From: Sequoia sempervirens
Taxonomy: Eukaryota > Streptophyta > Pinopsida > Cupressales > Cupressaceae
Length of the DNA stretch: 64,000 nucleotides
Reading direction: 5' to 3'
Assembly: GCA_007258455.2 (NCBI GenBank)
Contig: VDFB02262570.1
Location: forward strand, 62,001-126,000
Part shown: in pieces, positions 43,376-55,170 of the stretch
How the letters are laid out: the number at the start of each line of letters is the position of its first letter
Position numbering within the stretch: position 1 is the stretch's first letter
Position numbers and translations under genes: made by a program
The notes under the pieces: generated by a model
Seen by the model: only the letters and a program-made list of their open reading frames with translations
Told to the model about the DNA's origin: nothing
The model's database searches: none

Positions 43376-45594
43376 TGAACTCTTCCGCAAATCTTCATCA
43401 ACCTTCACACTTGCACTCTCAACAATCTTTCTCAGTCTCTTGTTGTAGCATCAGTAAGCTTTGCTTCTAGTAGAATATCCAAGGAAGATACCTTCATTTG
43501 ACCTTGCATCAAACTTTCCTAAGTTCTCTTCATCTCTTCTGATGTAGCATTCACTTCCAGACACTCTGAAGTACTTGACATTAGGAATCCTTCCATACCA
43601 TAGCTCATAGGGAGTCTTTGTGTTGTTTTTTCTTGCTTGAACTCAGTTAAATATATAAACAGTGGTATGAATTGCTTCTATCCAATAGACTTCTGATAGA
43701 TTTACCTCTTTCATCATTGTCCTTGCAACTTCTTGAACAGTTTTATTCTTTCTTTTAGCCACTCCATTCAGTTGAAGAGTCCTAGGGGTAGACAAGTGCC
43801 TTTTTATGCCATGATGTTAAACTCATTGGAAGTGAACTCTCCACCTTTATCAAACCTTAAACATTTTATTTTCATATCCATTTCATTCTTAACCATAATT
43901 TTAAATGCTTTGAACTTATCTAGGGCTTCAAATTTTTCTTTGAGAAAGGTAATCCATGTCATTCTAGAATAATCATCAATTAATAGAATGAAATACTTGT
44001 CACCTTGGGCTTCTTACTCTTGTAGGGCCACAAATATCTGTATGTACCAACTCCAATAGTTTGATAGTAGATTGTTCTTTGAATTTGAAGCTTCTTCTTA
44101 TTTTCTTTCCAACTTGACATTCCTTACAGACAACATTGATAGGCTTTGTAATATTTGGCAAATCTCTCACAACTTGAATTGAATTGATTCTTACTAAGTT
44201 ATCAAAATTAATGTGACACATCCTCTTGTGCCATAGCCAACGTTCATTTAAAATCTATTCATAAAGAAATGGCCATCAACATCCTTAAGTTGATAAACAT
44301 TTCCATCTATCATTTTGAAATATAAGATTATATCATTTGCTACACATTTGTCCAATACTCAAGAGGTTATGTCTCAAACCCTTAACATAGTAAATATCAT
44401 TAGTATTATGCTTACCACAAAAACTAATAGAACTTTTTCCACATATCTTAGCAAATGTATCATCACCAAATCTAACATATCCTCCATCATAATTTTCATG
44501 TTTAAAAACCTTACTCTTGTCCCAAGTAATATGATCAGAGCATCCATTGTCAATGATCTAGTAGTTCTCATGTCTAGCATGTAAAGCAGATACCAAAGTA
44601 CCTTCAATCTTATCCTTTGTCTTCAAAGGACTTTCTTTCACACATCTCTTAGAGTTAGTGGAATTAGTTTCATCTTTTAAAGCCATGAATAAGAAATCAC
44701 CATCATCATCTCCATAATCAGATTCATCATAAAAAATACTTGCATCCTCTCTAACATAATAACTTTTCTTAACCATCTTACCTTTGTTCTCCTTATGTTT
44801 GTTATTCGAAGCTCTCTTTGGACATCTTGAATATCTTTCCATAACTAAAATTTTTGAAAGGAAAATTACCATTGTACTTACTAGTACCCTTCCTCATTCT
44901 CCTTACAAAGTTAGCTTCCACATAATCAAGATCCTCCTGATTTGCTTCCTTAATCTCCTCTGACTCGCCAGGCTTAAAAGAAGTCTCAACTTTTGCACCA
45001 CTATTTGTATCAAATTCTCTCATCTCAAAGGCAATTAAAGTGCCATACAACTGATCTTTGGTATATTGATTTAAATTTTCAAATTCCTTAATATCAAAAA
45101 CTTTATGACTATAATATTTTGGAAGAGTTGTGAGAATTTTCTTTACCATTTATGGTTCTTTGAGTTCTCCACCAAGACCTCTGATGGTATTGACAACTTC
45201 ATCTACCTTATGTATGTAACTTGTAACATTTTCATCCTCAGACATTTGCAAGTTCTCAAACATGATCTTTGGATTCTAAATCTTGGATACTTTGACCTTA
45301 TCATCTCCTTCATAAATGCTTTCTAGCTTTACCCAAATTTCTTTAGCAGTCTTCAAACTCATAACTTTCACTAATTCAAAATTAGTAAGACTACTTAAGA
45401 GAGCATACCTTGATTTACCATTTTTTTCATAGGACTTGACCTCATCATTAATACTCAAACCATTTGAAGGCATAGTGTATCCATATTTAATTGAATTCTA
45501 GACATCAAATCCTAGATAAAAAAACCTTCCATCCTTGTCTTCCAAAATGCATAGTTTGTTCCATCAAAATTAGGGATCTCTTTTTTGTGTGTCA
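43376..45594 (-). pseudogene. gag-pol: Copia gag-pol, truncated and broken
   Basis: Begins at an ATG near 45594 (MTHKKEIPNFDGTNYAFWK). Gag follows with YALLSSLTNFELVKVMSLKT and AKEIWVKLESIYEGD, then MVKKILTTLPKYY. The knuckle region is weak. The pre-integrase part reads WIIDNGCSDHIT-like (~44560), FGDDTFAKICGKS, then LWHRRMCHINFDNL and CKECQVGKKIRRSFKF. Integrase starts LLELVHTDICGPTRV (first Asp). The last recognisable part is GIFLGYSTRSKAYRCYN and KIVESASVKVDEDL near 43400. Several stops and frameshifts separate these blocks. The order protease-integrase before RT is diagnostic for copia. Confidence 0.85.
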
Positions 45595-45640
45595 TCCCAG
45601 ATCTACCTCAAGCGGTTAAGCTTTCTTCCAAGGAACCTCA

Positions 45641-45651
45641 ATCTGATACCA
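45641..45651 (-). other. Copia primer-binding site
   Basis: On the minus strand TGGTATCAGAT, matching the first ten bases of the initiator-Met tRNA complement, two bases from the LTR edge at 45654. Confidence 0.85.
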
Positions 45652-45653
45652 AT

Positions 45654-47294
45654 TGTTGAATGCATAAGACAATTGAGAGGGGGGTGACTCAGTTGTACCT
45701 TAAAACTTCAAAACCCTCATAAACATTTAGATCCACATTCATTCAATTAACCCTTAATCTGTTATAATGGTTTAGCATGAAAAGAAAATAACATAAACTG
45801 AAACAACTCAACACCATACACAAGAGAACACTAAATTTATGTGGAAAACCCAAGATGGGAAAAACCATGGTGAGGATTAGCTCACAATATAAAGTAGTAG
45901 CAAAACCAATTACAAAGGGCTTATTATCGGAAGGCACACTGCCTAGAAAAAAAGGGCTCACCACCAAAATAGAAAAGAAGATAGAGAAGAATGTTACATA
46001 GAGAAATCCATCTCAATGCAATAGAGAATTCCACCACAATATCACCAACACCTTCACAACTTGACTGAAGAATTGTACACACCTTCTACTCACTATATCC
46101 AACAATCTAACTCATGAAAGCTTGCAGAACACTTCTCAAACTCGCACACTAACACTCTACAATTCACATAATTCATGTCACACATGCCTATCTTATCATC
46201 CCTCAATAACTCAACTATTATTTATACCATCTTCAACCTTGAAAACATTCTCCAAGGTCGACTATACACCTCAAACATGCAAATTTAAATTAAGTCAGCA
46301 CCAAAACATTCCTGTGATGGAAAGGAATGATGGTGGACCACAACACACCTTAGCTAGGACCCAAATCCATTCATACATGCCACACCATGCTTCCACAAAC
46401 AACAAAGCATCTTTGCATTTAGTGTAAACACCCAGGTCAATCGTTACCCATGTGAACACAATTAAACTTTTCAATACACACTTCCTTTGATTAAACAACA
46501 ACTTATAGAAAAAAATGTCACCTAAAAACAATCTGGAATATTCCACAAGCACCCTAAAATCTAACAAATTCCTTTGCAAAAAATTTCACCTAAAGAATGT
46601 ACACACCCAGTACACTCAAACAACACTTCCATATGCTATAACTCAATAAACTGACTTTTGAAGTACCAAGCCTTGAACAACTTCAACTAAAGAAAGATAC
46701 CAACACTATCAACACAAATCTAGATCTACAAGACCTAAAACTAAACTGTAGAGAAACAAAGAGAAAAAACATTTCTCCTAGACACGTTAGCAATACATAG
46801 TTCACACACTAGCGAACACAACTTCCTTTGCATGATGATCCAACACACCGAACTTTGGACATAACACCCCTAAACACCTCTGAACAACATATCTAAAATG
46901 CATAAGCATATCTTCAACCTAGAAGAAATGCGGAGGAACTCCAAAACACTACTTTGTAACCCATACAACACTACAACAAATTGTTTCCTTTCTTCATAAA
47001 TTTTTCTCAAAATCACTTGGAAACCAAGCACCAAAGACACATCCTCATCATCTTCATCACTTCCTCAAAACAACTGAACCAACTACAACATAACAACTCA
47101 ACCATAGATCCATAGTCATAATCTTATCAAAGCAATAGTAGAGGTTGACACCAGTACCTTACTAATGACAACATAATGGAACTAATCAAAGCATAGACAA
47201 CACCAAATTCTCATACTCTTGCAACAATAATCTCCTTCCTTCTCATATGGTTGAGACCAATGACAACACAAGCTTGTTGACATCAATGACAACA
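45654..47294 (-). repeat. Copia 5' LTR
   Basis: 1641 bp. On the minus strand it begins TGTTGTCATTGATGTCAACA, the familiar plant copia LTR start, and ends GCATTCAACA next to the PBS. No second copy lies in the window. Confidence 0.85.
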
Positions 47295-49090
47295 CCCCTT
47301 AAGGCTTATATAAGAATTTGTGTGAGACTTGGAAAAGGAGGGGAAAAAAACATTCAAGGATGGAGAAGATTCAAGGAAGAAGAACATCCAAGGAAGAAAA
47401 AAGTGGTTTGATGAGCTATGGGTATTGGAGAAGGGGGAACATAGTGTAAGGCCTCACACTTTATTCAATAGTAGCAAATACTTTATTTATATCATGGGTA
47501 TATTTATTAAGTGATAATTAAATTTATGTATATAGGTATGCATTAAAATGTGTGTATTATAAGATAATAGTAGATCAAGTAGTAAATAATGGATGATAGA
47601 AGAAAATGTAGGGCAAGTGTACAAGACAAAATGATATCTTAATACACATGGTAAGTAATAAATAGAGAAAATAAATAAAAGTGACGATAAAATGGATAGT
47701 AAGAAATATATATGTGTGTATGTAAGGGAATAAATACATGTCATAAGAATGATATGTTATTGATGTTAATGATACATTAATAATATAAAGATTGTAAGTA
47801 TAGATAATAACACAATGGTGTATGTAAATCACATTCTTTAATATAGCTTATAAATCTAATGTGAAGTACTTGCAGTATGGAAATTTGAATAGTAACCATG
47901 TAGTCTAACTAATGTAGGATGTGATATTATGAGATTCATTTTAGGTCACAAGATAACTTGCAATGAATGAAAGTGATTTAACAAGAAGTTAGAGATGATG
48001 TTATACCTAGATCTATCTTAATGGATTACTAATGTGTTTTACGTTCCTTGAGGTGGATGCTAGATGTAAGTGGAACTGAGACATTTGATATTCTCCAAAT
48101 GGTTGAAGGGGATTAATAGACAATTGTATGCATATGCAAGTGAAGGTAACATTAACCAAGATAAAGGCGAACCCTTGGCCGGTAGAGGTGGTAAGTGATG
48201 TATTTGAAATCTTGATGAATGATGAATCTCAATAATAAAGTACTAATCAAAGAGAAACCAGGTAGGAAAGATAAAGGATGAATTCAACTTTTATGATGTC
48301 ACTATCCTTGAAGGTAGATTCAAATATCATTTTTTGAAATGTGTAAGACATTAATTAGGAGAATTATCCTCAACTCAATTATGAAATTTATCAAACCAAT
48401 ATATACCACCTTGAAGAAATAAAAGTAATGTGCTACCATATAAAATGGACTTTGATTGGGTGATAATAACTATAAGCATGCTTAAAGGATGAACATTAGT
48501 GACCTCGTATGCCTCCACTCTAGTGACATGCTTGCAAAGAATGAAGAAACCAAGTTGGACAAAAAAAAAAGGAAATGAAAATCTTAACTATTATAGAATA
48601 ATAGGTAGAAATATAATTATGAAGTGCTACACAAAGGTATCCTACAAGATTAAAAAAAAAGGAAGTGTGTTATCTTCAAACAAATCATAAAATTGGTAAT
48701 TATATTAGTATAAGATATAAAAATGAGGAATCTAAACATGAGGAAAGTAGATTAGTGTGAAAATAAGTACAATAGCCACAAACAATAATGTTATTATGAA
48801 AAAAAATAGTAATATTATATGTATCAAAATTCTTAGAGATAATCATGCAAACTATAAGGACACAACCAATTGATGGAAAATCTCTACACAATAATGGTCT
48901 GTTATTCACATAGAGTAGTCTGTCATAATTTCTCCCCATTCAAATTCCTTTCAAATAAAACTACATTTCCAATCCCAAGGGGTTTCTCTCGTAGGCTCCT
49001 ATTGGTCACTGCCACATCATCCCAGGATGCGCTTGCGTCAGTGTTCATAAGTCAAAATAAGCACTAGAGACTTCTTCAGTTATTAGACAA
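47295..49090. other. Gene-free AT-rich stretch
   Basis: Short frames only and no recognised domain. Many ATG/TAT-rich low-complexity words. I see nothing that supports a gene. Confidence 0.45.
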
Positions 49091-49360
49091 GGGTGGCATC
49101 TATCCAACCCCACAAATGCACCCAACATGGATGCATGGCATGGATTCCTCCCACAATTCTCGATTTTCTCACTGTCAAACTCTCGTGCACTCTGTCTATA
49201 TTTTCTGCATTGCAGGCTATGTCGTGGGTTTTTAGTATATCAATGCAATGCATATGAAAAATGAGAAGAGTATAAATGAAAGTTATTTAAAAAGATAAGA
49301 TTATATTTTTTAATTTTGTTTTTTATTAAATATATATTATATCTATTTTATTTCTTCATG
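49091..49360 (+). repeat. Dispersed repeat, copy 2, uninterrupted
   Basis: Same family as 30540-30743 plus 37257-37320, here continuous through GATAAGATTATATTTTTTAA and ATTAAATATATATTATATCT. It shows the empty-site state of the LINE insertion. A third, partial copy is reversed at 55060-55170. Confidence 0.8.
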
Positions 49361-50178
49361 TAAAAATTTCAATATTTAATTATAATTTTAAAATTATAAA
49401 AATACTTAAAATATTAATTAAATTTAATAAAAATTTAAAATTTAATTTTAATGTAAAATACATTAAAATATTTAGTATAAAAAATATTTAATTTTTTAAA
49501 AAAATTGTTTCTATTAAATTAATTTAAATATTAAAATTTTGATATCTTTAATATAAATAAATTAATACTAGAAATTTTGATAAAATTTTAGGTAAATCTT
49601 TAACATTTAAACTTTTTAATATAAAATTAATATAAATTATTTGAATATAATGTTTGTTTAATTTTTTTTGAATAAAAATTTAAATCTTTAATGTATAAGA
49701 TTTTAGGTAAATGTTTTAATTGTTAACTTTTCTTAATATAAATTCTTTGAATAAAATGTTAATTTTTTTTTTTAATTTCATATTTTGATAGTTGAATACA
49801 TTCAAAATATTTCTAATAAAAACCATCTAAAAATATCAAAATTAAAATATTTATACTATTATAATTTAATCTTTAATCTATCAAATATCTTAATTATCAT
49901 ATCAAGTTGAGATTCAAATCAAATCAATACATAATAAATTTATTTAATAATACTATAATTTGTTTTTGTTATGTTATACAATATAATACATATATAACAC
50001 ACATGCACAACCTAACATAATATTGTATTATATTGTATAACATAACATAAATTTTTATATAACATGTTTATATAAAAATAAATATATTATATCAAGTAAG
50101 ATATCAAATTTATTTTAATATATAATATATCTTAATATAAAATAATTATCTAATATAATAATAGAAATATCAAATATT
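49361..50178. repeat. Extremely AT-rich low-complexity block
   Basis: More than 800 bp made almost only of A and T, continuing to the right of the next LINE at 52718-52786. No gene. Probably decayed sequence. Confidence 0.75.
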
Positions 50179-50192
50179 TATTATAATATAAT
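50179..50192. repeat. LINE target-site duplication, left
   Basis: TATTATAATATAAT at 50179-50192 is repeated exactly at 52704-52717. It bounds the LINE insertion within the AT-rich block. The low complexity makes chance similarity possible. Confidence 0.65.
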
Positions 50193-52703
50193 TTTTTATT
50201 TTTTTTTAAAAGAAGGGAAATTTTTTTTATTCAATCCAAATCGAGATACAAGGCAAAAGCCACAGGCTCAATAAAAAGGAGAACAACCAACAAACCAAAC
50301 AACAACACTACATAGTCTTGTCTTCCAATAAAACTCTCTCCAAAATCCCCAAATAATCAGAAGGTAACTCATCCCTACCATTGATATCCCAACCATCCCC
50401 TTTCTTTGAGGCCCACTTCGCCAAGCAGTCAGCCACACTATTCCATTCTCTAGGGATGTGATAGAAAGAGACAGATTCCAAGGAACTGCATACACTTAAA
50501 ATCTGTCTGACCATTGAAGCTAAATGCCAACTAACACCATCCAACCTTTGGTTGTTCAACATATCCACAACAATCTGAGAGTCAGACTCACAGATAATCC
50601 TCCTCCAGCCAAGAGAGCAACCCCACTCAACAACAATCTTAATAGCAAGGGCCTCCATCAGGTTATTAGAGTAATTCCCTTTGTAGACAGAGAAGCAAAA
50701 AACATCACCATCTTTACTTCTACCAATACCCCCAATACCAACATGCCCAGGATTCCCATGAGAAGATCCATCAGTATTAATCTTTAGGACCCCATCTGGA
50801 GGAGGCGCCCACTTCCCATCACGACAGACCCATTTCTTGACACGACGGGGCATAATACCAACAGTGCAACCCCTACTATTAACACCCAGGCTCAGATCCC
50901 GCACAACCGCAACATCCCTAGGATCAATACTTTTAGACATATCAAATTTAGCATAAATAGTCTCCTGAAGCCTACTGATAATCTTCGTCCATAGTTGACC
51001 ACTATCTAGTCTGGAATCACAAAAAACTCTAGGGTTCCTTTCCAGCCAAAGGTTCCAAAGAATGAAAATAGGCCCAATGATCCAGGCCACCTGAAGAAAA
51101 GGAGTCTTCGCAAGAGGCCTGCCCAGGCTCTCCCAAAACTCAATAAGAGAGGAAACATGAATGCAACAATGATGCCAAGCCTCCCACCATCTATGCCAAA
51201 TCTCACGAGAAAAGGGGCAGTGAAAGAACAAGTGGGAAGAACATTCTTCACTGCACAAACAAAGAAAACAAATGGAAGGTCCCTGAAACCCCCGTTTGCG
51301 AAGATTCTCCCAAGTGAGACATTTCCTCTGGGCAACCAACCATAAAAAGAAGTTACACTTGGGCCAAGAAAAGTTTTTCCAAACCTTCCTCCACCAGGGC
51401 ACCTCAACAGGACCATGTAAATTCCTATCAAGCACAACATAGCCTTGAGCAACAGTATAATTACCTTTTGGGCTAGGACTCCAAGCCAACTTGTCCCTCT
51501 CATTCAGAGAACTGCAAAGCTTGCCCTCCAAGACCTTACACAAAGCAGCATGATCCTCATCAGAACCACCCACAGACCACTCCTATGAATCCTTCCAACA
51601 AGACACCTCCAGTTGACCAATACGCTTAACTGTTTTAAAATGCTCCACCTTAATCCAACCAACATCAGAGAACATCTAGAAAAGAGGCAGAAGTTGAGGG
51701 AAACTAGAGAGAATGGGAGGGTGACCATCCCAAGAGTCCAGCCAAAATAGAGCATCAGAGCCATTATTACAGATCCAGAAGAGACCATTCCTAACAAGTT
51801 GAGCTCCCTTCTTAAGAGTATCCAAAATGCAAGAACCTTTGCCCAACAAAGCAATCCATGGCACATCCTGGCTCTCAACACCAGGAACATACTTGAAAGA
51901 AAGAATCTTGGCCCAATCCTGATCCTGGTTGTTGCACCATCTCTAGTACAGCTTAGCCGCCAAAGCTGTAACCACAAGAGCCATAGACCTAGGGCCAAGG
52001 CCCCCAGCATGCTTCGGCCTACAGACAGACTCCCACTTGACTAAACTCCACTTCAAGGAAAGAAGGTTACCCGACCAAAGGAATTGCCAGGAAAGAGCAT
52101 CAAAATTCCTCACAAAGGAGGCAGGAGGAATCTGCACACAACACCTATAAATAGGGAGAGACTGCACCATAGCTTTTAGGAGAATCACTCTACCAGCAGA
52201 AGAGAGCCATCTGTAAGTCCAATGACTAACCTTACTTCAGAACTTATCCAAAATCCCCTGCCAAAAATCTCTACGTTGAGGTCCCAGACCCAAAGGAATC
52301 CCTAGGTACATCAGGGGAAGAGAGCCAATTTGGAATCTAAGAATCCTGGCAATCCTGTTCTGAATGAGACGAGGAGTATTAAAGAAATAAATGGAAGATT
52401 TATCATCATTAATACTCTGACCAGAAGCTTTCAAGTAGATGTCTAAAGTTATCCTGAAATTCACTGCCTCACTAATTCTAGCCAAGCCCATCAATCCAGT
52501 ATCATCCACAAATTGAAGATGAGAATAGGGAGGGAGATCATTGTTCTAGCTCCAATCGTGAATAAGACCCTGCCACACCTGAGATTTAATAAATCTACCA
52601 AGACCCTCCGCCATGATAATGAAAAGATAAGGGGAAAGAGGGTCCCCTTGCCAAAGTCCCCGAGAAGCACTAAACCAATTTGAAGATTCCCCATTAATGA
52701 GAA
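50193..52703 (-). mobile_element. 5'-truncated LINE in AT-rich block
   Basis: 2.5 kb with RT palm, zf-RVT and RNase H, ending in a poly(A) tail (T-run around 50200-50208 and AAATAAAAAAAATT-like end at ~50220). A 14 bp duplication flanks it. Confidence 0.85.
50308..52703 (-). pseudogene. LINE ORF2 C-terminal half, RNase H part intact
   Basis: Enters at LINGESSNWF and GLWQGDPLSPYLFIIMAEGL, then the catalytic box LQFVDDTGLMG near 52500. PLMYLGIPLGLGPQRRDFW follows, then WQFLWSGNLLSLKWSLVKW and the zf-RVT/RNase H frame 50308-51573 (421 codons, uninterrupted). zf-RVT reads FSWPKCNFFLWLVAQRKCL and FLCLCSEECSSHLFFHCPFS. RNase H has its acidic residues in LKINTDGSSHGNPG, NLMEALAIKI, ICESDSQIVVD and WNSVADCLAKW. 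Endonuclease is missing by 5' truncation. Breaks at about 52200, 51900 and 51590 kill the upstream part. Confidence 0.92.
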
Positions 52704-52786
52704 TATTATAATATAATAAATAATATTATATTTTAATATATAATTTATATTTATATAATCTAATATAATCTAATATGTTTATATAA

Positions 52787-54600
52787 TTTTTTTTTTTTGG
52801 TGAGTAAGAGAGTTTTGTTATATGAAAGGATGTAAACAAAAAAACATAGAGCAAGCCCTTGATACAAGGGGAGCAGAAAAATAACCATAAACCGTCACTA
52901 AGAGAAGAAGAAGAAGACAACAAAAAATAATTCCCCCAAAGAAGGAAATCCCAAAAAGGAGCTCGAACTTATCCCAAAAAGCCAAAAGGCCAAAGCAAGA
53001 CTAAAATTTTGTGTTTTTCTTGGAGAAGAGGGCCTCCATGGTCCACTGAGAGCACTCCTCAACTGCTACCTTTCCTTCAATGCGAAGTTTTTCAGCCTCA
53101 GACCTCCTGCCTTTTTTTCGCTTTTCACCATAGTCAGGTTTTAATTTCTTGGAATCAGTCTGGAAAATTCCATATTTCAGAGGAGGAGCCACCATAAAGT
53201 CATCAAAGAAATCAGAATTTGGATCATCTAGATCCTCCATAAAAGGGAAAGTTCCTTCAGACTCAGAGTCATCCTCATCATTCGCAGCGGGGACAATGTC
53301 CAGATTAAGGGTAGGAGGAACCGCATGCCCTGAAGGACTCCTTGGGAGAGGCTTTGATGGAACCACCGAATCAGCCCCAATGATAGTCTGGGAATCTAGA
53401 AACTTGCCATGGTTGTGCCAAACAAAATCTGCATCAGGAGATCCAGGTTTTCTGATCCATTTCTTGAGGCTGTGACATCTAGAGCCAGGAGAACTTGGAG
53501 CAGTGCAAGCCTCAATCTTGTTCCCCATCTTATTGCAGCGGAAACATCTAAAAGGTAGACCTTCAAAGTTTAGAAATTGCAGCCAAGTGCCAAAAGAAGA
53601 GTGAATCCGGATCGAAACAGGGAGAGGAATGGAAATATCCACAAAAGCACAAACCCTTGTGAACCTGCTCGAAGCCCCCTCCATAGGATCAACCTTAACA
53701 AAGGACCCAATCTGGTTAATCATTTGGCCAATGAGAGCAAGAGTCCTCATAACCAAAGGGATATTATATAACCTAATCCAAATTGGGACCTTCGAAATGA
53801 TTGCAGTGGCAGGATCGAAGAAAGATGTCCAATGAGTGAGGAACAAACCAGATTTCTTAAAGAGCCAGGGGCCATTATTCAGAATAAAATTGTAGTCATC
53901 AATCGAGGAAAAGGTAAACAAAAAGAAGCCAAAATCAAGAGTGTGAACTGCAGGGGGAGACATGTTGCTCCAAACAGACAAAGCCCAAGCCTGAAAATCT
54001 TCAAGGGTAGGTCGCTTCCGCAGCAATTTGATGATCATGGAGCGACAACCAACATCTGCAGAAATGGCTTTAATGCTATCATTTGATATGTGAAAATCCA
54101 CAGGATCATTCGATATAGAAATTTTCGCATCCCCAACAAAGAGACCAAAACTGTTGTGAGCATGAGTCTCCTCTGAGCCAGACACAGGCGGGTTGTGTGG
54201 CTTGGGAGGAGGAGAAATAGGGTTCAATTTCTTAATCTGCTCCAGACATAATTTGTTGCATTCATGGAACGGATTCACATAGTTCTTGTAATCCTTCAAT
54301 GTTTTGGGCCCATTAGCAGGCACAGGAGAATTGCCTAAAGGATTAGAGGGAAGAGGAGGCGCAGAAGGAGAATCCACAGCCTCGTCCTTACAAAAATCAG
54401 AGCGAAGCACATAACACCGCCGCCCCTCACCACCGACCTTAGCTCGGGAAGGAATGCGGCCAGATCCAATGTTGCTCCCATTTCTCCCAACCTTCTTACC
54501 TGCTCCAGCAGTGTCGCCTGCAGCCCTTGTCCGCGCCTTCGGTTCACCAGCTCCTCCACCGAGTTTCGCACCATCACCATCTCCTTCGCACATTTTCGCT
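52787..54600 (-). mobile_element. ORF1-only LINE unit with poly(A) tail
   Basis: Starts only 7 nt before an ORF1 ATG and ends in a 12-nt T-run (A on the minus strand) at 52787-52798. About 200 bp of 3' UTR lies after the ORF1 stop, and no endonuclease, RT or RNase H is present. The unit looks like a separate retroposition event next to the LINE at 50193-52703, with AT-rich host DNA between them. Confidence 0.75.
53001..54593 (-). CDS. Intact LINE ORF1 (530 aa), DUF4283-like
   Basis: A single uninterrupted 530-codon frame. The N-terminus is Gly/Arg-rich and disordered, followed by a Pro-rich stretch. From about residue 165 comes a DUF4283-type domain: SMIIKLLRKRPTLEDFQAW, GFFLFTFSSIDDYNFILNNG, PWLFKKSGLFLTHWTSFFDP and VPIWIRLYNIPL. 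It ends at a zinc-knuckle-like CFRCNKMGNKIEAC, where the usual His is Asn. The C-terminus has an acidic block (NDEDDSESEGTFPFMEDLDD) and a Lys/Arg-rich end. Such proteins bind LINE RNA. No ORF2 follows. The intact frame contrasts with every other LINE ORF here and suggests recent origin or selection. Expression is unknown. Confidence 0.85.
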   Translation of the reverse strand: MCEGDGDGAKLGGGAGEPKARTRAAGDTAGAGKKVGRNGSNIGSGRIPSRAKVGGEGRRCYVLRSDFCKDEAVDSPSAPPLPSNPLGNSPVPANGPKTLKDYKNYVNPFHECNKLCLEQIKKLNPISPPPKPHNPPVSGSEETHAHNSFGLFVGDAKISISNDPVDFHISNDSIKAISADVGCRSMIIKLLRKRPTLEDFQAWALSVWSNMSPPAVHTLDFGFFLFTFSSIDDYNFILNNGPWLFKKSGLFLTHWTSFFDPATAIISKVPIWIRLYNIPLVMRTLALIGQMINQIGSFVKVDPMEGASSRFTRVCAFVDISIPLPVSIRIHSSFGTWLQFLNFEGLPFRCFRCNKMGNKIEACTAPSSPGSRCHSLKKWIRKPGSPDADFVWHNHGKFLDSQTIIGADSVVPSKPLPRSPSGHAVPPTLNLDIVPAANDEDDSESEGTFPFMEDLDDPNSDFFDDFMVAPPLKYGIFQTDSKKLKPDYGEKRKKGRRSEAEKLRIEGKVAVEECSQWTMEALFSKKNTKF

Positions 54601-54682
54601 TATAAATGATGGAATTAATTTATTTGTTAATAATATTTATTTTCTTTTATAAATGATGGAATTAATTTATTTGGTAATGAGT
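54601..54682 (+). repeat. 47 bp-period direct repeat at LINE 5' edge
   Basis: TATAAATGATGGAATTAATT starts at 54601 and again at 54648. It abuts the 5' end of the ORF1-only LINE and may be a trace of the insertion. Confidence 0.8.
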
Positions 54683-54759
54683 TTAAATTTAAACTAGTTC
54701 GAAGGGAATTAAATTATTATGATAGTTTAAATTTTTTCTATAGAATAGTTTTAAAATTT

Positions 54760-54835
54760 GAGGGTAAGCAATCTCAATTGTTGACACGGTAGAGAGCGAC
54801 CCCGTGAGGTTTGAACCTTGGTTGTTGGCAATGTT
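54760..54835 (+). other. Possible tRNA-derived SINE promoter relic
   Basis: A CACGGTAGAGAGCGACC segment resembles a tRNA A-box region. GGTTTGAACCTTGG about 20 bp on resembles a B box (GGTTCGAANCC) with one change. The spacing is short. No body or tail is defined, so this is tentative. Confidence 0.3.
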
Positions 54836-55059
54836 TATATAAAATTTATTTATCAATAATAAATCAAATTTATTTTAGTTTGTTTAAAAGCTCGTGACAG
54901 ATTTCCATTCCCTTTAATATTTTTGTTTTAAAACTTACTTGTGAGCAAAATCTTTCACTGAAAATAAAATGTGTATGATAAAAATAATTATTATTTATAA
55001 TAATGCAGGCATGGGTAAATAAATGTTTGACAAAAATTGTCATTGCTCCACCAAGTTAC

Positions 55060-55170
55060 AAATGTACAACCTTCACTGCAGAGGTTATGGAGATGGGAGG
55101 CATCCATGCCCATGCATCCATGTTGGGTGCATTTATGGGGCTGGATAGTCGTTGCCAAAGAGTATGATAG
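55060..55170 (-). repeat. Dispersed repeat, copy 3, reversed and partial
   Basis: On the minus strand it carries CCCATAAATGCACCCAACAT and GGATGCATGGGCATGGATGC, matching 49105-49155 and 30560-30605. Confidence 0.75.

Larger units (their letters stand above)
43376..47294 (-). mobile_element. Truncated Ty1/copia retrotransposon
   Basis: On the minus strand: 5' LTR (45654-47294), primer-binding site, gag, GAG-pre-integrase and part of integrase. Then the sequence stops at about 43376. RT, RNase H and the 3' LTR are missing. Without the second LTR no target duplication can be tested. Confidence 0.88.

Noticed and set aside
47329..47514. Lys-rich 61-codon frame after the copia LTR with a TATATAAG upstream
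   Set aside because: Too short and low complexity, with no homologous motif. The TATA match is common in AT-rich DNA.
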